From: Sialis fuliginosa
Taxonomy: Eukaryota; Arthropoda; Insecta; Megaloptera; Sialidae
NCBI GenBank assembly: GCA_961205875.1
Contig: OY540809.1
Span: 27,292,267-27,356,266, forward strand
Length of the DNA stretch: 64,000 nt
Direction of reading: 5' to 3'
Part shown: positions 45,700 to 57,596 of the stretch, piece by piece
Position numbering within the stretch: position 1 is the stretch's first letter
Layout of the letters: each line of letters starts with the position of its first letter
Notes under the pieces: generated by a model
Told to the model about the DNA's origin: nothing
The model's input: only the letters and a program-made list of their open reading frames with translations
The model's database searches: none
Translations under genes and position numbers: made by a program

Positions 45700-46490
45700 T
45701 TCCTCGCAATATCGAAGATACGAGAAGCTTTGTAATCGTTTTAGAATGAAACAAAAAAAATGTTCTCCGATTTCAAAATTTTAAATTTATCTTTTCGTTT
45801 CACGTCAAGACAAACACTTTTCGTTCCGTGTGTCCATCTGTCCGTGTGTTCGTCTGTCCCCTGAATCCTTGTCACACGCATAACTCATGAACCACTGAAC
45901 CGGTATTATTGAAACTTGGTCGGATGGTTTGGTCTGGCTTGAGAACGGTTCCACTTCAAAATCATCAAAATCGTGTGTAAGGGGGAGGGGCGACACCCCA
46001 AAATATTAATTTTTTCAAGATATCTCAAGAACGACACATGTTATGTGAAAATTTTATAGAATATTTTTTGTAGAGCATTAAATTTCCTATAATATGGGTC
46101 TACAACGTTTGTTGTAAAATATTCCCTTACAAAGATTTATCTCAATTTATTTTAAAAATTCGTGATTTTTTTTTCTAAATTGATATTTGCTTGGATATAT
46201 TAAATGCCATTTTGACGTTTTAAATGTAATTTTGACGTTTTAAATGTCATTTAGATTTAGATTGAAATTGTCAAAAAATTAAAAATATATGAAAAAAAAT
46301 TCAGGTGTGTTTTAAAAAAAATTTCGAACTAATATTTTTTAGTAAAATTGTATAAAAAATAAATGGTTAACCAATTCCAGGTCACTTATATAAACACTGT
46401 CGGTTTTTATTTAAATTGTTGAATAATTAACTACCTTTGGTGAATTTAGAACGAGAAAGCACTGTGCATTTACTTGGTAGATGTTTTTTT
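45700..46490 (+). repeat. Interspersed repeat R1, copy b (fullest)
   Basis: From GCTTCCTCGCAATATCGAAG to ACTTGGTAGATG. The later part has a short tandem of about 20 bp, with TTTTGACGTTTTAAATG occurring twice (about 46209-46250). The 63-codon minus-strand frame 45805-45996 lies inside and is not a gene. Confidence 0.75.
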
Positions 46491-46689
46491 ATACATTTTA
46501 ATAACTAAATGAAAACGTATCAATAGAAATACTCTCATATGGTTTTAATTATTTTATAGAACCCGATGTCTCGATTCATATTACTAGAAAAATGAATAAA
46601 TCATAGGTAAGTTTTAGAAAAGAATATTCTCTTTTCATTTAGATATTTTTTCCATTATGAACTGTTTTAAAAATCGACATTCTATTTCT

Positions 46690-47015
46690 GCACTAATTTA
46701 GAAATATTTGTTGATATGTATTTGAAATTTGATTAATGCCATCATAGTATCTGCTTACATTGTTTTAAATTTTACGATTCTTTATTTTATAAGTTTTGTG
46801 TTTACTGGTTTAATTTGTCCATTACTGAAAAAAAAACATAAACAAAATAATAGGCTATACTTAAAAAAACTGTATTTTCGACTTTTGGTAATTAAATTGA
46901 TTTAATAAAGAAGTATTTGTTTTATTAGTAACATAAGTTCATTAAAAATATAAAAAAATGTGCCCATCAATCAGTATACCTTGCTCTTTAAGCGGCCAAA
47001 ACTGATGTCAGTAGC
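46690..47015 (+). mobile_element. Repeat family R4, copy 3 (shortened)
   Basis: TTTGTTGATATGTATTTGAA, ATAGGCTATACTTAAAAAAA, TTTTATTAGTAACATAAGTT and an end AAAACTGATGTCAGTAGC aligned with the 14.3- and 41.7-kb copies. The left end and part of the body are missing. Confidence 0.6.
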
Positions 47016-47164
47016 TTTACTAATAAAATAATTGAACATAGTTTTCATGGTTTCTACCCTTTGATAAATGCTAATTGAAGATAACACCCATCAAATCCTA
47101 TGAAAATAACAATGTATGTAGGTACTTTTGTTTCTACCTTTTCCCCATCATACCAATTTACCAC

Positions 47165-47345
47165 CATTTTCGAACCTCTGGCGTGTGAGCTTTCTCCGCC
47201 GAGGGACTCGGTCGCTGGCCACAATTACAAGCGATTCCCTATTACCTCCGGATTTAAATCTCAACCCATTTGTCATGGCGTTTCGATATGAAAACGCTGT
47301 CCGGTTAACCCGGCGTGCCGATTCATGCATATGATTTTAACAATT
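47165..47345. other. CpG-rich island, possible promoter or first-exon region
   Basis: About 170 bp stand out for GC and CG dinucleotides (CTCCGCCGAGGGACTCGGTC, GTTAACCCGGCGTGCCG) in otherwise AT-rich DNA. Overlapping 60-68-codon frames exist on both strands, so no frame is favoured. AACATGGCGGTGG at 47348-47360 resembles a start context but stops after four codons. It has no repeat partner in the window. Confidence 0.3.
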
Positions 47346-47643
47346 TAACATGGCGGTGGTGTAACGTTTAATGTGTATTTAATTGTTTGTTAAAAATAAT
47401 TGCCGTCATTGCGGTTTGTTCTATGCGTGTGGTTATGTGAAATATTTGTGCGTTTTATTCGATAGAATTTTGGTCATGTGATATGATTGTGTGCAGTTTT
47501 AATATTTGATTTACTTCCTTTAAAAATAAAGGATTGTTTTCGTTATATTGCTCTGAGTTTTAACATGGTATTATGTACCTGTATTGTACTGAGTTGGACT
47601 TACATAGGTATATGAAATTGTAAGAAATAATGTTTCAAGAGAG
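47346..47643. other. Unassigned DNA
   Basis: No repeat partner or coding signal was found. Confidence 0.35.
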
Positions 47644-47680
47644 CAGAGCCGGCGCGAGTTTTATGCGCCCTAGGCAAGGT
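47644..47680 (+). mobile_element. Solo hAT-like left end
   Basis: CAGAGCCGGCGCGAGTTTTA then TGCGCCCTAGGCAAGG matches the CAGGGCCGGC...GCCCTAGGCAA terminus known from hAT elements. No matching right end was found before the next hAT element at 47909. Confidence 0.45.
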
Positions 47681-47908
47681 TTAAATTAAAATTCTTTACT
47701 ACTTTTTGATGTATGCATGTATCACAATATATTTTGATCATTTAAAGTATACAGAAATATTGTCGTGGCGTTGAAGCGCTATGTAACCAATCTGTAACAT
47801 TTCTTTCATCGTATTTTCAAGTAGTGAGGGAAGTAGATATTTTTAATTACTATCAGTTTTTCGAAAATATATAAATTTGTTTAGCATCGTGTGAAGCCTG
47901 GTTTCAAC

Positions 47909-48580
47909 TAGGGATAGCAATCCCGGGATCCCGCCTAATAATTTGATCTCGAAATCCCGGGATTAGAAACACATTAATACCGGGATTAAAAAATAATCTG
48001 GATTTGCATTCTCATATTTTTATAAGGTTATTATAACGCTAGCCTATATGGAAAGTGAAATTTATAGGTTTGACGCCAACGCCAGTACATCTGGTTGCAA
48101 TAAAAACGACCCTTTTAGACACTTACAAGGGTCTCCTGACTGCATTGTCTTTTCCAAAAACGTGTAAAAAAATGCATTTTAACAAATTTTAAGGAATGTA
48201 TTTACCATTTACGTCTGTTGTGTATAAAGTTATCGACATAGAACTAGCAATACCGCAGTGACATATAGTATCTGACTGCATTTCTTTCTAAATAAAATTC
48301 TATTTAGTAGATAATTTTTTAACGGTCAATTATTACATGTTAATTATTATGGTCAAACCTAGATACATGTGCTAATAAAAAATACGTGAAATTAAATAGT
48401 GCACATCAATTTTTTGTGTATAAATACTTGTTGTGGGAAGTAAATGGACAATCTACAAAATGCAAAACATTCAACAAAGAATTAGGACTCCACAAAAAGA
48501 ATTGTACATTTAAATTCTAATTCAATTTGAAAATTGTTCAATCTCGGGATTGAAAATTTTGATCGGGATTGCAATCCCTA
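47909..48580. mobile_element. hAT element, 672 bp, 8-bp duplication
   Basis: GTTTCAAC (47901-47908) and GTTACAAC (48581-48588) match at 7 of 8. The ends are TAGGGATAGCAATCCCGGGA and, on the minus strand, TAGGGATTGCAATCCCGATC. Extra CGGGAT blocks (47953, 47980 and reverse at 48544) act as subterminal repeats. TAGGGAT(T/A)GCAATCCCG ends are typical of an insect hAT lineage. No transposase remnant is readable. Confidence 0.85.
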
Positions 48581-48794
48581 GTTACAACTAGTTTGCCTGT
48601 ATTGAGAAATACTTATTCGCAAATCTTTGAGCTGCAGTTTCTTTAACTTGATTAGTTCTGTATTTTCACCAAAATATCGACGTTTTTTAGGAAAATACAC
48701 TCATTTATAATATTGATATTATTACTTCAATTATATATCTAATAATAAAAAATATATATAAGTATCTACTCATACCACTCTATGAAGCTCAGAA

Positions 48795-49095
48795 ACCAAA
48801 GTAAATATATCTATTATCATAATTGCTTTTTTATCAAAAGAAAAATTGTTAACTCAACATTTGTTTGCTAATAATTTGTAAAACTTATGAATATATAATT
48901 TTCAAGTCATTGGTTTTTGTATCTAAAAATAGTTTTACCAAAGTAAATTTATTATCATAATTGGTTTTTTATTAATAGAAAAATTTTTAACTCAATATTT
49001 GTTTGTTAATAATTTGAAAAATTTTCATATGTATTTTTTAAGTGTCCATTTTTCGAATTATTATTGATTTTTTTTATCTAAAAATAATTTTAGCT
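48795..49095 (+). repeat. Tandem duplication, 138-bp period
   Basis: ATTATCATAATTG starts at 48813 and at 48951, each followed by CTTTTTTAT/GTTTTTTAT, then TTAACTCAA(C/T)ATTTGTTTG and TAATAATTTG. Two diverged copies are present, with the start of a third in the TCTAAAAATAATTTTA block near 49078. Confidence 0.75.
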
Positions 49096-50369
49096 ACTTA
49101 TATATTTATTGTATAATATATGTATAAACAATATTTGATTATTTTTTAGTGAACACTTATTTAGCTTAGTTTATTTCTCCATACATCTAAACGAATTGAC
49201 AGGACCTTGAAATTATGGCCATTTTAAACAAATGGCCAATTTATATAAGTAGGTAGTCACTTTAAAACGTTCTCCGATATATATTTATATAGCTCGTGCA
49301 TACATATATAGCCCGATAACCCTAAAAAAACTAAACTATAACATGTCAACTTTTGATAAAGAGATTCGGGTTTTAGTCATGTTGTAAAGGAGAAAGAGAG
49401 ATATATAGATATGATGGATTCTTCTAGAATTCTGTTTTACGATTCCGTATTCCCTTATGACGTATGTGCAACATCCTTGCGAGGTTTCTTATAACACATA
49501 TCATTCTACCATAGAAAACTATATACATATATTGTTGACAAAATAATTCCTATTAATTATTTTAATTGTCTTGCTTGCTTTGTATTTGTTTAACATTAGA
49601 AATATACTAACAATTAGTTAAATAATTAATGATGATGGTGTGGTGTCAGATGGATACCTCTTTTTCCAACAGCTCAGAAATAATTAATTAAAAATCAACA
49701 TTGCCTTAAAAAAATATATAATAGCATTTTTTTGTACCTACTTAAAAAATTTAGTGTCATTTCGAGATTCAAACGACAATTTAACAAATATTTGACAAAA
49801 ATCTGTTTTAAGGGCGTATTCTCTTCTAGGAGAGTAAATTTTAGGCATTTTTTAAAGTTAAATAAAAGAAACTAAAAATATTTTTACTATACTTTTTTTA
49901 CTGCCTCAATTATTAATATTTAAAGAACTTATAAAAAAAATGTAGAAAAAATGAAAATTAAAAAAGTTATTAGGTTCTATCTAAGGCCATTAAAAAATTA
50001 CGTTGTGGTTGACATGATTCCAAAGCACTCGTATGTTTGGAACATAAAATGAAATAAAAATTTACTCAGGAAGGATGTCATTATGGCAGGTACCAAAAAG
50101 AACGAAAAAAACTGTCGAAATTATTATTTAATTTTTAGTACTTTTTTATACATCGACAATACTTAATTCTGCCGTGTTCAAATCGCTAAAAAAACAGTGA
50201 ATAAAATTATGATGATAAAAGTTAATTTTGAAAAGTTTAAAATTTCCTTTTCAGGACATATTTTTAATATTATATTATTATATTATATTATATTTTAATT
50301 TAATAATTTTTTTTTCAAATTTCTAGACTAGAATACTTCCTTAATAAAAATACTGGTCAATAATGTTTG
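49096..50369. other. AT-rich DNA, nothing recognised
   Basis: Low complexity dominates, including TATTATATTATATTATATTT near 50270. No gene or repeat family was identified. Confidence 0.4.
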
Positions 50370-50402
50370 AAGAATGTCTGTGTGTGTTTGTGTGTGTGTA
50401 TT
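50370..50402. repeat. (GT)n-rich microsatellite
   Basis: GTCTGTGTGTGTTTGTGTGT followed by GTGTATTTCC, an imperfect GT tract. Confidence 0.7.
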
Positions 50403-50849
50403 TCCATACCTTTAAATAAGCTGCGATAGCACGGGTACCCAAGTTGGATTGGGAGTTTGCTGATGGACCAAACATCGCAGGTTTATACTTACAGAGTGGC
50501 CTAGATCTCTGGAGTGTATACTACTGTATACGGTTTGGTTAGCAACTGAGTTATAGGGAATATTGTTTATTTTCTTGTTAATTTATTTATATACATTTGA
50601 TATTTAACTACATTACCAGTCGATTTTATTTATTTTCAGAATTTTTTGTAAAATTAAAATCGATTACAATATAATATTAAGATCGATCAAGAAAATAAGC
50701 TGATTAGATACCGGTATTTTTTGACTGTACGTAAAGAGCTGTAACTACTAAATAATTTGAAATGTTAATAATTAATATTAGATTACTTATACATCAAACA
50801 TTTTTTTCTTTGATTCATTTAGTTGAAAGTAAATGTACTTATTTACGTA

Positions 50850-52142
50850 TCAAATTCACAAGGAAAACCCTTGAATCTGTTCTTTCCGATTTTCTTCATA
50901 TTGAAATATGTGGTAGATGGGGGGTTCCCTGATAACACCTATACCCGGTTTTGGGCGTAGGCAGGTAATAGTTTAGAAAATATCATCCAACATATTTTGT
51001 AATGCTGCATATATACTATGCTTATGTGTACAGTTTGAACCAACATTTTGAAAAATAAACATTGTAAATAAATTCATAAAATATTTTACAGAAGAACTAT
51101 ATATTTAAATAATGTCAGTATGTGCAATTAAAAATAAAAATTTGAAGAATCGAACGCGCGGGTCTATTATCATTACCGTTTGGCCAACAGACGCTTATGT
51201 CTACATTGTTAACAAATACATACATAATATGTATCACATATACATATGTATTATTAAAAAATATTTTGGATCATATTTTCTAAACTATTACCCGTCTACG
51301 CCTGTTATGTGAGTAGGAACTATGATGGGTTCTTAACTCATGCTAAACGCCAAGTTAATATTGTTTAGCTCGTTACTGTTATTTTTAAATAATTTTATTT
51401 ATTTAAATATCCAATTCACAAAAATTAGGTATAATGTGTATGTAACTTATATCTATAATGTATAATGTATTTTATTTGTATAATGTATATGTATTATGTA
51501 TTATGTATTATGAATGTTATTCGTATGAAAACTGAATTAGCACTCTTTAAAATTTGTAAAATTCAGAGACTCCAAAATTCTATTTGAAAAAAGATAAAGG
51601 GCGGAGTTTGAAATTAGTTAGTTTGATTGGTGAAAAAAAGATAGTGGACAGGGGTACTTGCAGTGGGAGAAAGGGACTTGCAGTAAGAAAGGGTTCCAGG
51701 TAGCGGGAAAATACGTCGGGTCTGTGACGCATCTGGAGCAATGTACGTAAATTTGAAGATCTGTTTAAGCAGGAAATAGTCATAAATGTTAGACTCAAGA
51801 CAATTAGCAGTGTATTGAAATTCTTGGAAAAGTAAACCCTAGAAAGGTTTTATGAACGTTGCAGTAAAATAGATAAATTCTTGGAAATATGATACACATA
51901 ACATTAAACAAATCCTTGAAACTACAGTATATATATAATAATAATAAAATAATATATATGATAATAAGACTGAATAAATGAACAAAACAATAATAAAAAT
52001 TTTAAATAAACAATTGTGATGGCGTTGTTCAACGACGTAACAACGCCCAAAACCGAGTATAGGTGTTATCAGGGAACCCCCGTCTACAACATATTTTAAT
52101 ATGAAGAAAATCGTAAAGAACAGGTTCAAGGGTTCCCTTGTC
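50850..52142. mobile_element. Element with ~110-bp inverted ends, ~1.3 kb
   Basis: Left ACAAGGAAAACCCTTGAATC and, on the right-hand minus strand, ACAAGGGAACCCTTGAACCT. Both continue with GATTTTCTTCATATT, GGGTTCCCTGATAACACCTA and CGGTTTTGGGCGT. The interior holds a TATAATGTAT/GTATTAT minisatellite (about 51440-51520) and short frames at 51580-51798 and 51839-52129 with no recognisable motif. The superfamily is not determined and no clean duplication flanks it. Confidence 0.7.
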
Positions 52143-52250
52143 AGTAAAAATTCCTAATATGTTAATATACATAGATGCAATAAATAAGAGTATTGTCAGT
52201 TATATTATGCACTTCAATACTATTTCATACAGTAAATTCGGTAAAAAAAA

Positions 52251-52424
52251 CTGCACATGAACTATAACCTTACCCGAAACATCCACTTTGCTCTTGGGAA
52301 AGTAGCTTGAGAATCTCAGAAAACAAGCAAGAAAAGGAAAAAACGCGTTATCCTCTATCAAGTCCTGGTTGACATCGTGCAAATCCAGAACCGTGTCGTT
52401 AGTTTTGTGCGCTGTAACGCGTCA
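52251..52424 (-). other. Possible single exon (weak)
   Basis: On the minus strand a frame opens after a stop at 52424-52422 and reads NDTVLDLHDVNQDLIEDN, then AFFPFLACFLRFSSYFPKSK and VDVSG, where GGGTAAGGTT would be a good splice donor. A possible acceptor, GTTACAG, lies at the start but its pyrimidine tract is weak. The opposite strand is also open (52369-52557) with CNASKCRSGGSFACH-like text in a third frame. I recognise no family. Higher GC than its surroundings is the main reason to note it. Confidence 0.2.
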
Positions 52425-52687
52425 AAATGTCGATCAGGAGGCAGTTTTGCCTGTCACCCGGCACAATCAATGTTTCACTGCGTTGTGTAGGCGAATGTCG
52501 TCTGTTTCGGGACATCAATTTTTTGATAATTTGTTAAATTTTAATTTAATAAGATGATTATAATTTTTTAATGTTTTTAATTAAAATTTGATATTTTTGT
52601 GGTGTGTTATATACTAATAACTAAGAAAAGAAGACATTGACAAATTATGGTACGGTAATTTGCAAACTTTTTAGATGAAGGAATCTT
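52425..52687. other. Unassigned DNA downstream of the possible exon
   Basis: Moderate GC up to about 52520, then AT-rich. No repeat partner was found. Confidence 0.3.
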
Positions 52688-53390
52688 AATCTCTATAAAT
52701 GAATGTTCGTTTGTATGAGCCTTATAGACTCGAGAATTACTGAGCCGATTTTAATGCAGTTTTGACCAGTAGTTAGAACATTTTTCGATACATGTTCGTG
52801 GCTATTAATATTTTATGAAAACCTAAGATTTAACATCAAAAGACTAATAAAACCTTTATCAAGTCGTATTTTGTTTTCATGATGTCACAGCACACAACTG
52901 TCATTTAGGATATATAAAAACATAATACCTAACCATGGAATACAGAATTGTATAATTTACGGTTTCAGTATTTTATTTTATTAATTTAGGTCACTATGAT
53001 CACGTCTCTTTTAAATATTTTATCGAACAATTGGATGATTTTAGACACATGTTTACAGTTAAATATTTTGAAATATATTGATGCTAAGAAAGGTAAAATA
53101 TCTAAATTATGATTGTTGCTAACCTATTTATTTATTTTTTTTATTTTTGTAAAAATTCTAAGACGATGTTTCCCAAAAAAAAAAAACAATTCGCGGTGAA
53201 CCGTGTGTTGTGAGCATGTTGAGTGGGTATGTTGGGTTGGCATGTTGGGTGGTTATGTCGGTTAGAAAAAATTACATGTATTTCATTATTTACAGTCAAA
53301 TATGAATGTCAAAAAACATAGATTGAACTATTTATGTCACAATGATTTTGTGGATATTAACCTGGGTAACACCGGATCTAATGCGCTAGT
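52688..53390 (+). mobile_element. Helitron-like element, ~0.7 kb
   Basis: It starts AATCTCTATAAATGAATGTT then CGTTTGTATGAG, ACTCGAGAATTACTGAGCCG and ATTTTAATGCAGTTTT, and ends CTGGGTAACACCGGATCTAA then TGCGCTAGT. The order and CTAG(T) end match the other Helitron-like copies. A GGNATGTTGGGT-type minisatellite (about 53210-53262, four units) lies inside. The foldback at 4-321 reuses its 5' text. Confidence 0.65.
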
Positions 53391-54792
53391 GTAAAATAAA
53401 AATGCGTTTTCAATTATTTCTGATATTAAATGAGCTACATCAGGTCTCACTAATAATTTCATGTTTTAATAAAAAAATTGAAATTAATCGATTTTTAGCT
53501 GACACAGGCTAGTAAATTATTGTTTTATTGACATTTGTGAAATATAGGAAAGAATAACATTGAATAAAATTATTGAAATCACTAAAAATAAAGAACATTA
53601 AAGATATGAGAACTTATTTTTAAAATTAACGTTCACATTAAATTTCCTTCGCATCCTAAACAAGTTTTCGGACGTAAAAAAATATTTTCCATTGTTTTAA
53701 TGTAATAAAACATAATTTAAAATTTTATGTGTGCGTTAAAAAAGAAAAGAATGTATCTACTGAAAACTGCAACATAATTATCTGGGAAAAAATAATGACT
53801 TGCTTAATAATGAACTTAGTATTAACAAAACAAAAGAATTTGATATATATTTTAAAACTTGCAGATTAATAAAATACTTTTTATGAAGTATCTAAAAGTA
53901 CAGAACATAAAATACTTTTTCTTCTTTTTATTATTATAAATTTTTAATGAAGAATTTTGAAATTTATGTGTTAGCAGATTCTTACTTTAGTGTTCATGTT
54001 TCAAGCAATTTAGATAATCCTTGTATTATATTAATTTGTACAATTCGCTCAGACAAATTAAGGTAGTTTCTGGAATTAATATTTGGTAATAATATTCATT
54101 AAGTTATATACCAGAAAATTTATAGTTATAAATAAAATGTTTAAATTAATAGATCATTGATTATTTTGTTACTTCGGAATATAATAACAGTATATTAAAT
54201 TTTTATCTTTATTTATTGCAAAATAACATTTATCTGCATACGTATCTATCTATATTATTTATTTGTAATTCTAAAACAGATAGTAAATTTCCATAAGGGA
54301 AAAAACGTATGTAACCTATTATATAATACCGTCATATATCTGATATAATCACTTCCGTTTTCCGATCTCCATATATCAGGGATATCCAAGATGTCGACAA
54401 CGACGATATTTAGAATTCCCTTTCAATCGATATTTATGTTTTGTTAAAATGTGTTTACTACAATATATTTCCCCAAAACACAATTTAACCTACGCCTTTT
54501 GATCGGTTTTATATTTATCTTTTCCCAGTAACGGATGGCGATTTTGAATCATAATATATAATGGAATTTTTTATAACAGGCTCGAATTCATGAAATAATA
54601 TTTCCCACAGTTTTATAATGTGAAATAAAAAAGATTGGACACTTTTATAAATCAAATTGAGTTACAAGGAATTTGTATACATCATTTTATACTTATTAAA
54701 CCTTTTTTTTAGATTTCTATTTGTGAATATAATATTTATAATGTATTTTTATTTATAATTATATTTATTAACTTACAATCAATAAAAATAGG
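53391..54792. other. AT-rich DNA, nothing recognised
   Basis: About 1.4 kb without a supported feature. Confidence 0.4.
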
Positions 54793-55469
54793 TATACAGG
54801 ATGTTTCATAATTTAATGTCAATATTGATTTGAAGACAAAAAGTTCCTATAAACACAGGGTTCGTTTTCGCGTTATTTTTGATATACGTATAGGATCAAG
54901 ATTTTTGGAAAAGTTGCTTTTTTTAATAATTCCATATACAAGGTGCAGAAACACATCTTTTGTGAAAAAAACGAATTTTCAGTTTCAACCAGTGGCGTCC
55001 CAATTAATGTCATGCTGGTTATTTTGAATGAAAAAATTATACGACACTGCATTTTCTCAAAAACAAACATTATTTTATTAATGATGTTTTATTTTGTAAT
55101 AAAAAATATCTCTTTTTTGTATCTCGAACTGTTTGTTAGTAAATAATAAAGAACAACAATTATCTGCGCGTGAAAATAAAATATTTTTACATAAAGTAGA
55201 TACTTTTAACATTTTTTAATGAAATAATTCTTTAACAACTAGATAAATAATACATGTTTATTAATAATAATAATAATAATAAGTTCTTAATAATATAATT
55301 AGTTAATAATTATAATTGGATGTTAAAAATTAATAACAAAAAACTTGAAAAATTGTATATCAAAAATAAAGCGAAAATGGACCTATCTTTATATAAACTT
55401 TTTGTCTTAAAATCATAGACAGATTAACCCCCGTCAATATTGACATTCAATTATGAAACAACCTGTATA
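54793..55469. mobile_element. TATACAGG-type foldback element, ~0.68 kb
   Basis: Left TATACAGGATGTTTCATAAT and right minus strand TATACAGGTTGTTTCATAAT continue with AATGTCAATATTGA, GACAAAAAGTT and TTATTTTTGATATAC, giving inverted ends of roughly 100-130 bp. A TA duplication is compatible with both flanks. TATACAGG-type ends also occur at 22056, 56297 and 60559. Short frames on both strands at 54.8-55.1 kb are without motif. Confidence 0.75.
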
Positions 55470-55474
55470 TTAAC

Positions 55475-55642
55475 AAATACAAATCCCCTAACCATAAAAA
55501 TTGTAAAAGTTTAAACTTACACGTGTTTCAATAGCAATGCTATCTTCATCGGAGTCCTAAAGACAGTGTCTTAGGACTCTGATGAAACACGTGTATATAA
55601 GTCTAAACTCTTACAATTTTTATGGTTAGGGGATTTGTATTT
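55475..55642. mobile_element. Palindromic Penelope-like fragment with two hammerhead-like cores
   Basis: Arms 55475-55557 and 55569-55642 are inverted copies (ACAAATCCCCTAACCATAAA, AATTGTAA(A/G)AGTTTA, ACACGTGTTTC, AGTCCTAA). On the minus strand the left arm reads ACTCCGATGA, hairpin ATAGC-ATT-GCTAT, TGAAAC, ACGTGTA: a hammerhead-like core with U4 changed to C. The right arm on the plus strand reads ACTCTGATGA directly followed by AACACGTGTA: the conserved CUGAUGA is intact but stem II is missing. Penelope-like elements are known to carry hammerhead motifs. The fragment abuts the preceding element within 5 bp. Confidence 0.6.
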
Positions 55643-56296
55643 AATAAGTCAGTTGTTTGTTATAAGCCCTGTATATTCCCACAATATACAGTATCGTTTT
55701 TATTATACACATACATATTAGACAAATTTAAAAAGCGTCCAAAATATCTAACTTTTTTATATTCGAAATGAAATATTTTTTTATGAATAACATTATAAAA
55801 ATTTAAGAATAGAGCATTGGTTCACCAATTTGCCTAAAGTTCTTACTTGTATAAAATCGGCTCTGTATTTACTTAATACAATAGTAACAAATGTATTGTT
55901 GAACAACATATTATTGATAACGTACACAACTAATTCTAGTGAATGATAGAATAACAGTGTATTCTCAAGGCACACACAATGCTTTCAAGGTCTTTTAGTT
56001 GTAAGAAGCATTGAATACTACTACAGTTCTCTACAGAGCAGCTACCAAGATATTATTGTACTAGTTCTTTAGATGATTATGTTATATTGTATAATAACGT
56101 ACATTTATATTCAATATTAAATTGTTAGAAGCAAAAGAGTGGGGAAGGTAAGAAATACATGTTTATTTGTATATTTTATTTTCTAATAAAATCTTCTTCA
56201 ACAATCATTGGAAAATATGAATTTTAATCTTTTTAGAATTATTATACATTGATACACATTCTATATACATGTGTATTTTTTATTTAAAAAAATTCA
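55643..56296. other. AT-rich DNA, nothing recognised
   Basis: No supported feature; one 60-codon minus-strand frame (55793-55975) is without motif. Confidence 0.4.
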
Positions 56297-56440
56297 ATAT
56301 ACAGGGTGGTCTGGTTTGGGAAACAGATATTTTAGAAGCTGATTCCCTGGGTCATTGGAAGTAAAAAATTGTGATGAAAAGGGGGGTCTATCTTCAACAC
56401 CCTCTGAGCTACTTCAGAGTAGTACTTACAAACAAAGATT
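56297..56440 (+). mobile_element. Solo ATATACAGGGTGGTCTGG-type end
   Basis: The ATACAGGGTGG start is followed by GGGAAACAGATATTTTAGAA and a GC-richer block (GGGGGGTCTATCTTCAACAC). No inverted partner was found nearby, so it is reported as one end only. Confidence 0.45.
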
Positions 56441-56574
56441 ATCTCATAACTTCCAAAATAACGTAACTAGAGCAACCACAATGAGTCAGTTTCATAGGTA
56501 ATTTACTAACATATTTTTCAGTATTAACGTTATTACTAGCCGTGTCTCGAGTTCAGAGTTATTGCTCATTAATA

Positions 56575-56880
56575 AAAATAAAAATTTATTATAATTCAAA
56601 TGGTTCATAACACAGAAGAAATATCTGCCATGAGTGTCATGGGACTTTCTTACACGTATTACAGAGATTGAACAGTGTGCATCTTTGCCATAGGTACCAT
56701 GAGCCTTTCTTATACGTAATGCTGAGAGTGATTAGTCTGGGTGATTCCAAAGATTTATTTAAAAAAATTCTTTCTGAATTCTTTTCTTCATAAATGTTGA
56801 AAACAATATATGGGGAATAAATTATAGATAATAACATACTCGACATTTTTTAACTAAAGCATTTTTTTTTAATTTCTTTT
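56575..56880 (+). repeat. Repeat R5, copy 2 (long form)
   Basis: TTATTATAATTCAAATGGTT then CATAACACAGAAG, about 190 bp of extra sequence, then GGGGAATAAATTATAGATAA and TAACATACTCGAC. The extra block contains a diverged direct duplication of CCAT(G/A)...CATG(G/A)...CTTTCTTA(C/T)ACGTA. Compare 33405-33560. Confidence 0.65.
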
Positions 56881-57596
56881 CTTTATTTTTGTTAAAACGT
56901 TCAAAAAATTCATTTGATACATAATGTAGAGTATAAGAAAGTAAAAACTCAAAATATTATCATTAAACAAACAGAACCTATAGATTTTAATAACGCTTTG
57001 ATGTAAATACATGTCTCTCTTTATTCGTACTTATAGACGCTTGTTCTAAGTAAACAGGTACCTATATACATATATATGTATATATAAGCAACACTTTAGC
57101 AAACTTTTAATTGGATAAGTAAATGTAATGTTGTTTCTGTAGTGATGGCTTTTAATTAACTTTTATTTACTTGGTAATGACTTAAGATGAGTTTCAGTAT
57201 TGTTTATTAAAATGTGAATTATTATAACATCCTACTGTAACTAAATTATAATAAGAATAATAACTATTACTTTAGAATTTATATAATGGATATATGTATA
57301 AATAATTTAGGATAATATTCATTTCATGAATATAAGCACATATAATTATATTTTCAATTTGAATGAATATAACAGACACAATTTGTTTCAATTTCATTAT
57401 TAGAAAATCTGGCTGAGATAAAAGCCCGATGACCAATATCGTAAATATAAGAAATGTACATAGTTGTATGTACCTACTTATGTACGCGCATTAGAAGTTA
57501 TACTTATTTGACGTAGTGGCATCTAGCGTGCAAATGTAAAATTAAAAATCTATTTTACCGACTATCATAACAGAAATCTGTATTATCTACACCTAA
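56881..57596. other. AT-rich DNA, nothing recognised
   Basis: ACATATATATGTATATAT near 57069 is a simple palindromic tract. No other feature. Confidence 0.4.

Noticed and set aside
5697..45996. Similar small peptides (FMSYACDKDSGDR-like) in frames at 5697, 13289, 17626 and 45805, suggesting a conserved small-protein family
   Set aside because: All lie within copies of repeat R1; similarity extends through non-coding flanks and across microsatellites, so the DNA is repeated, not the protein selected.
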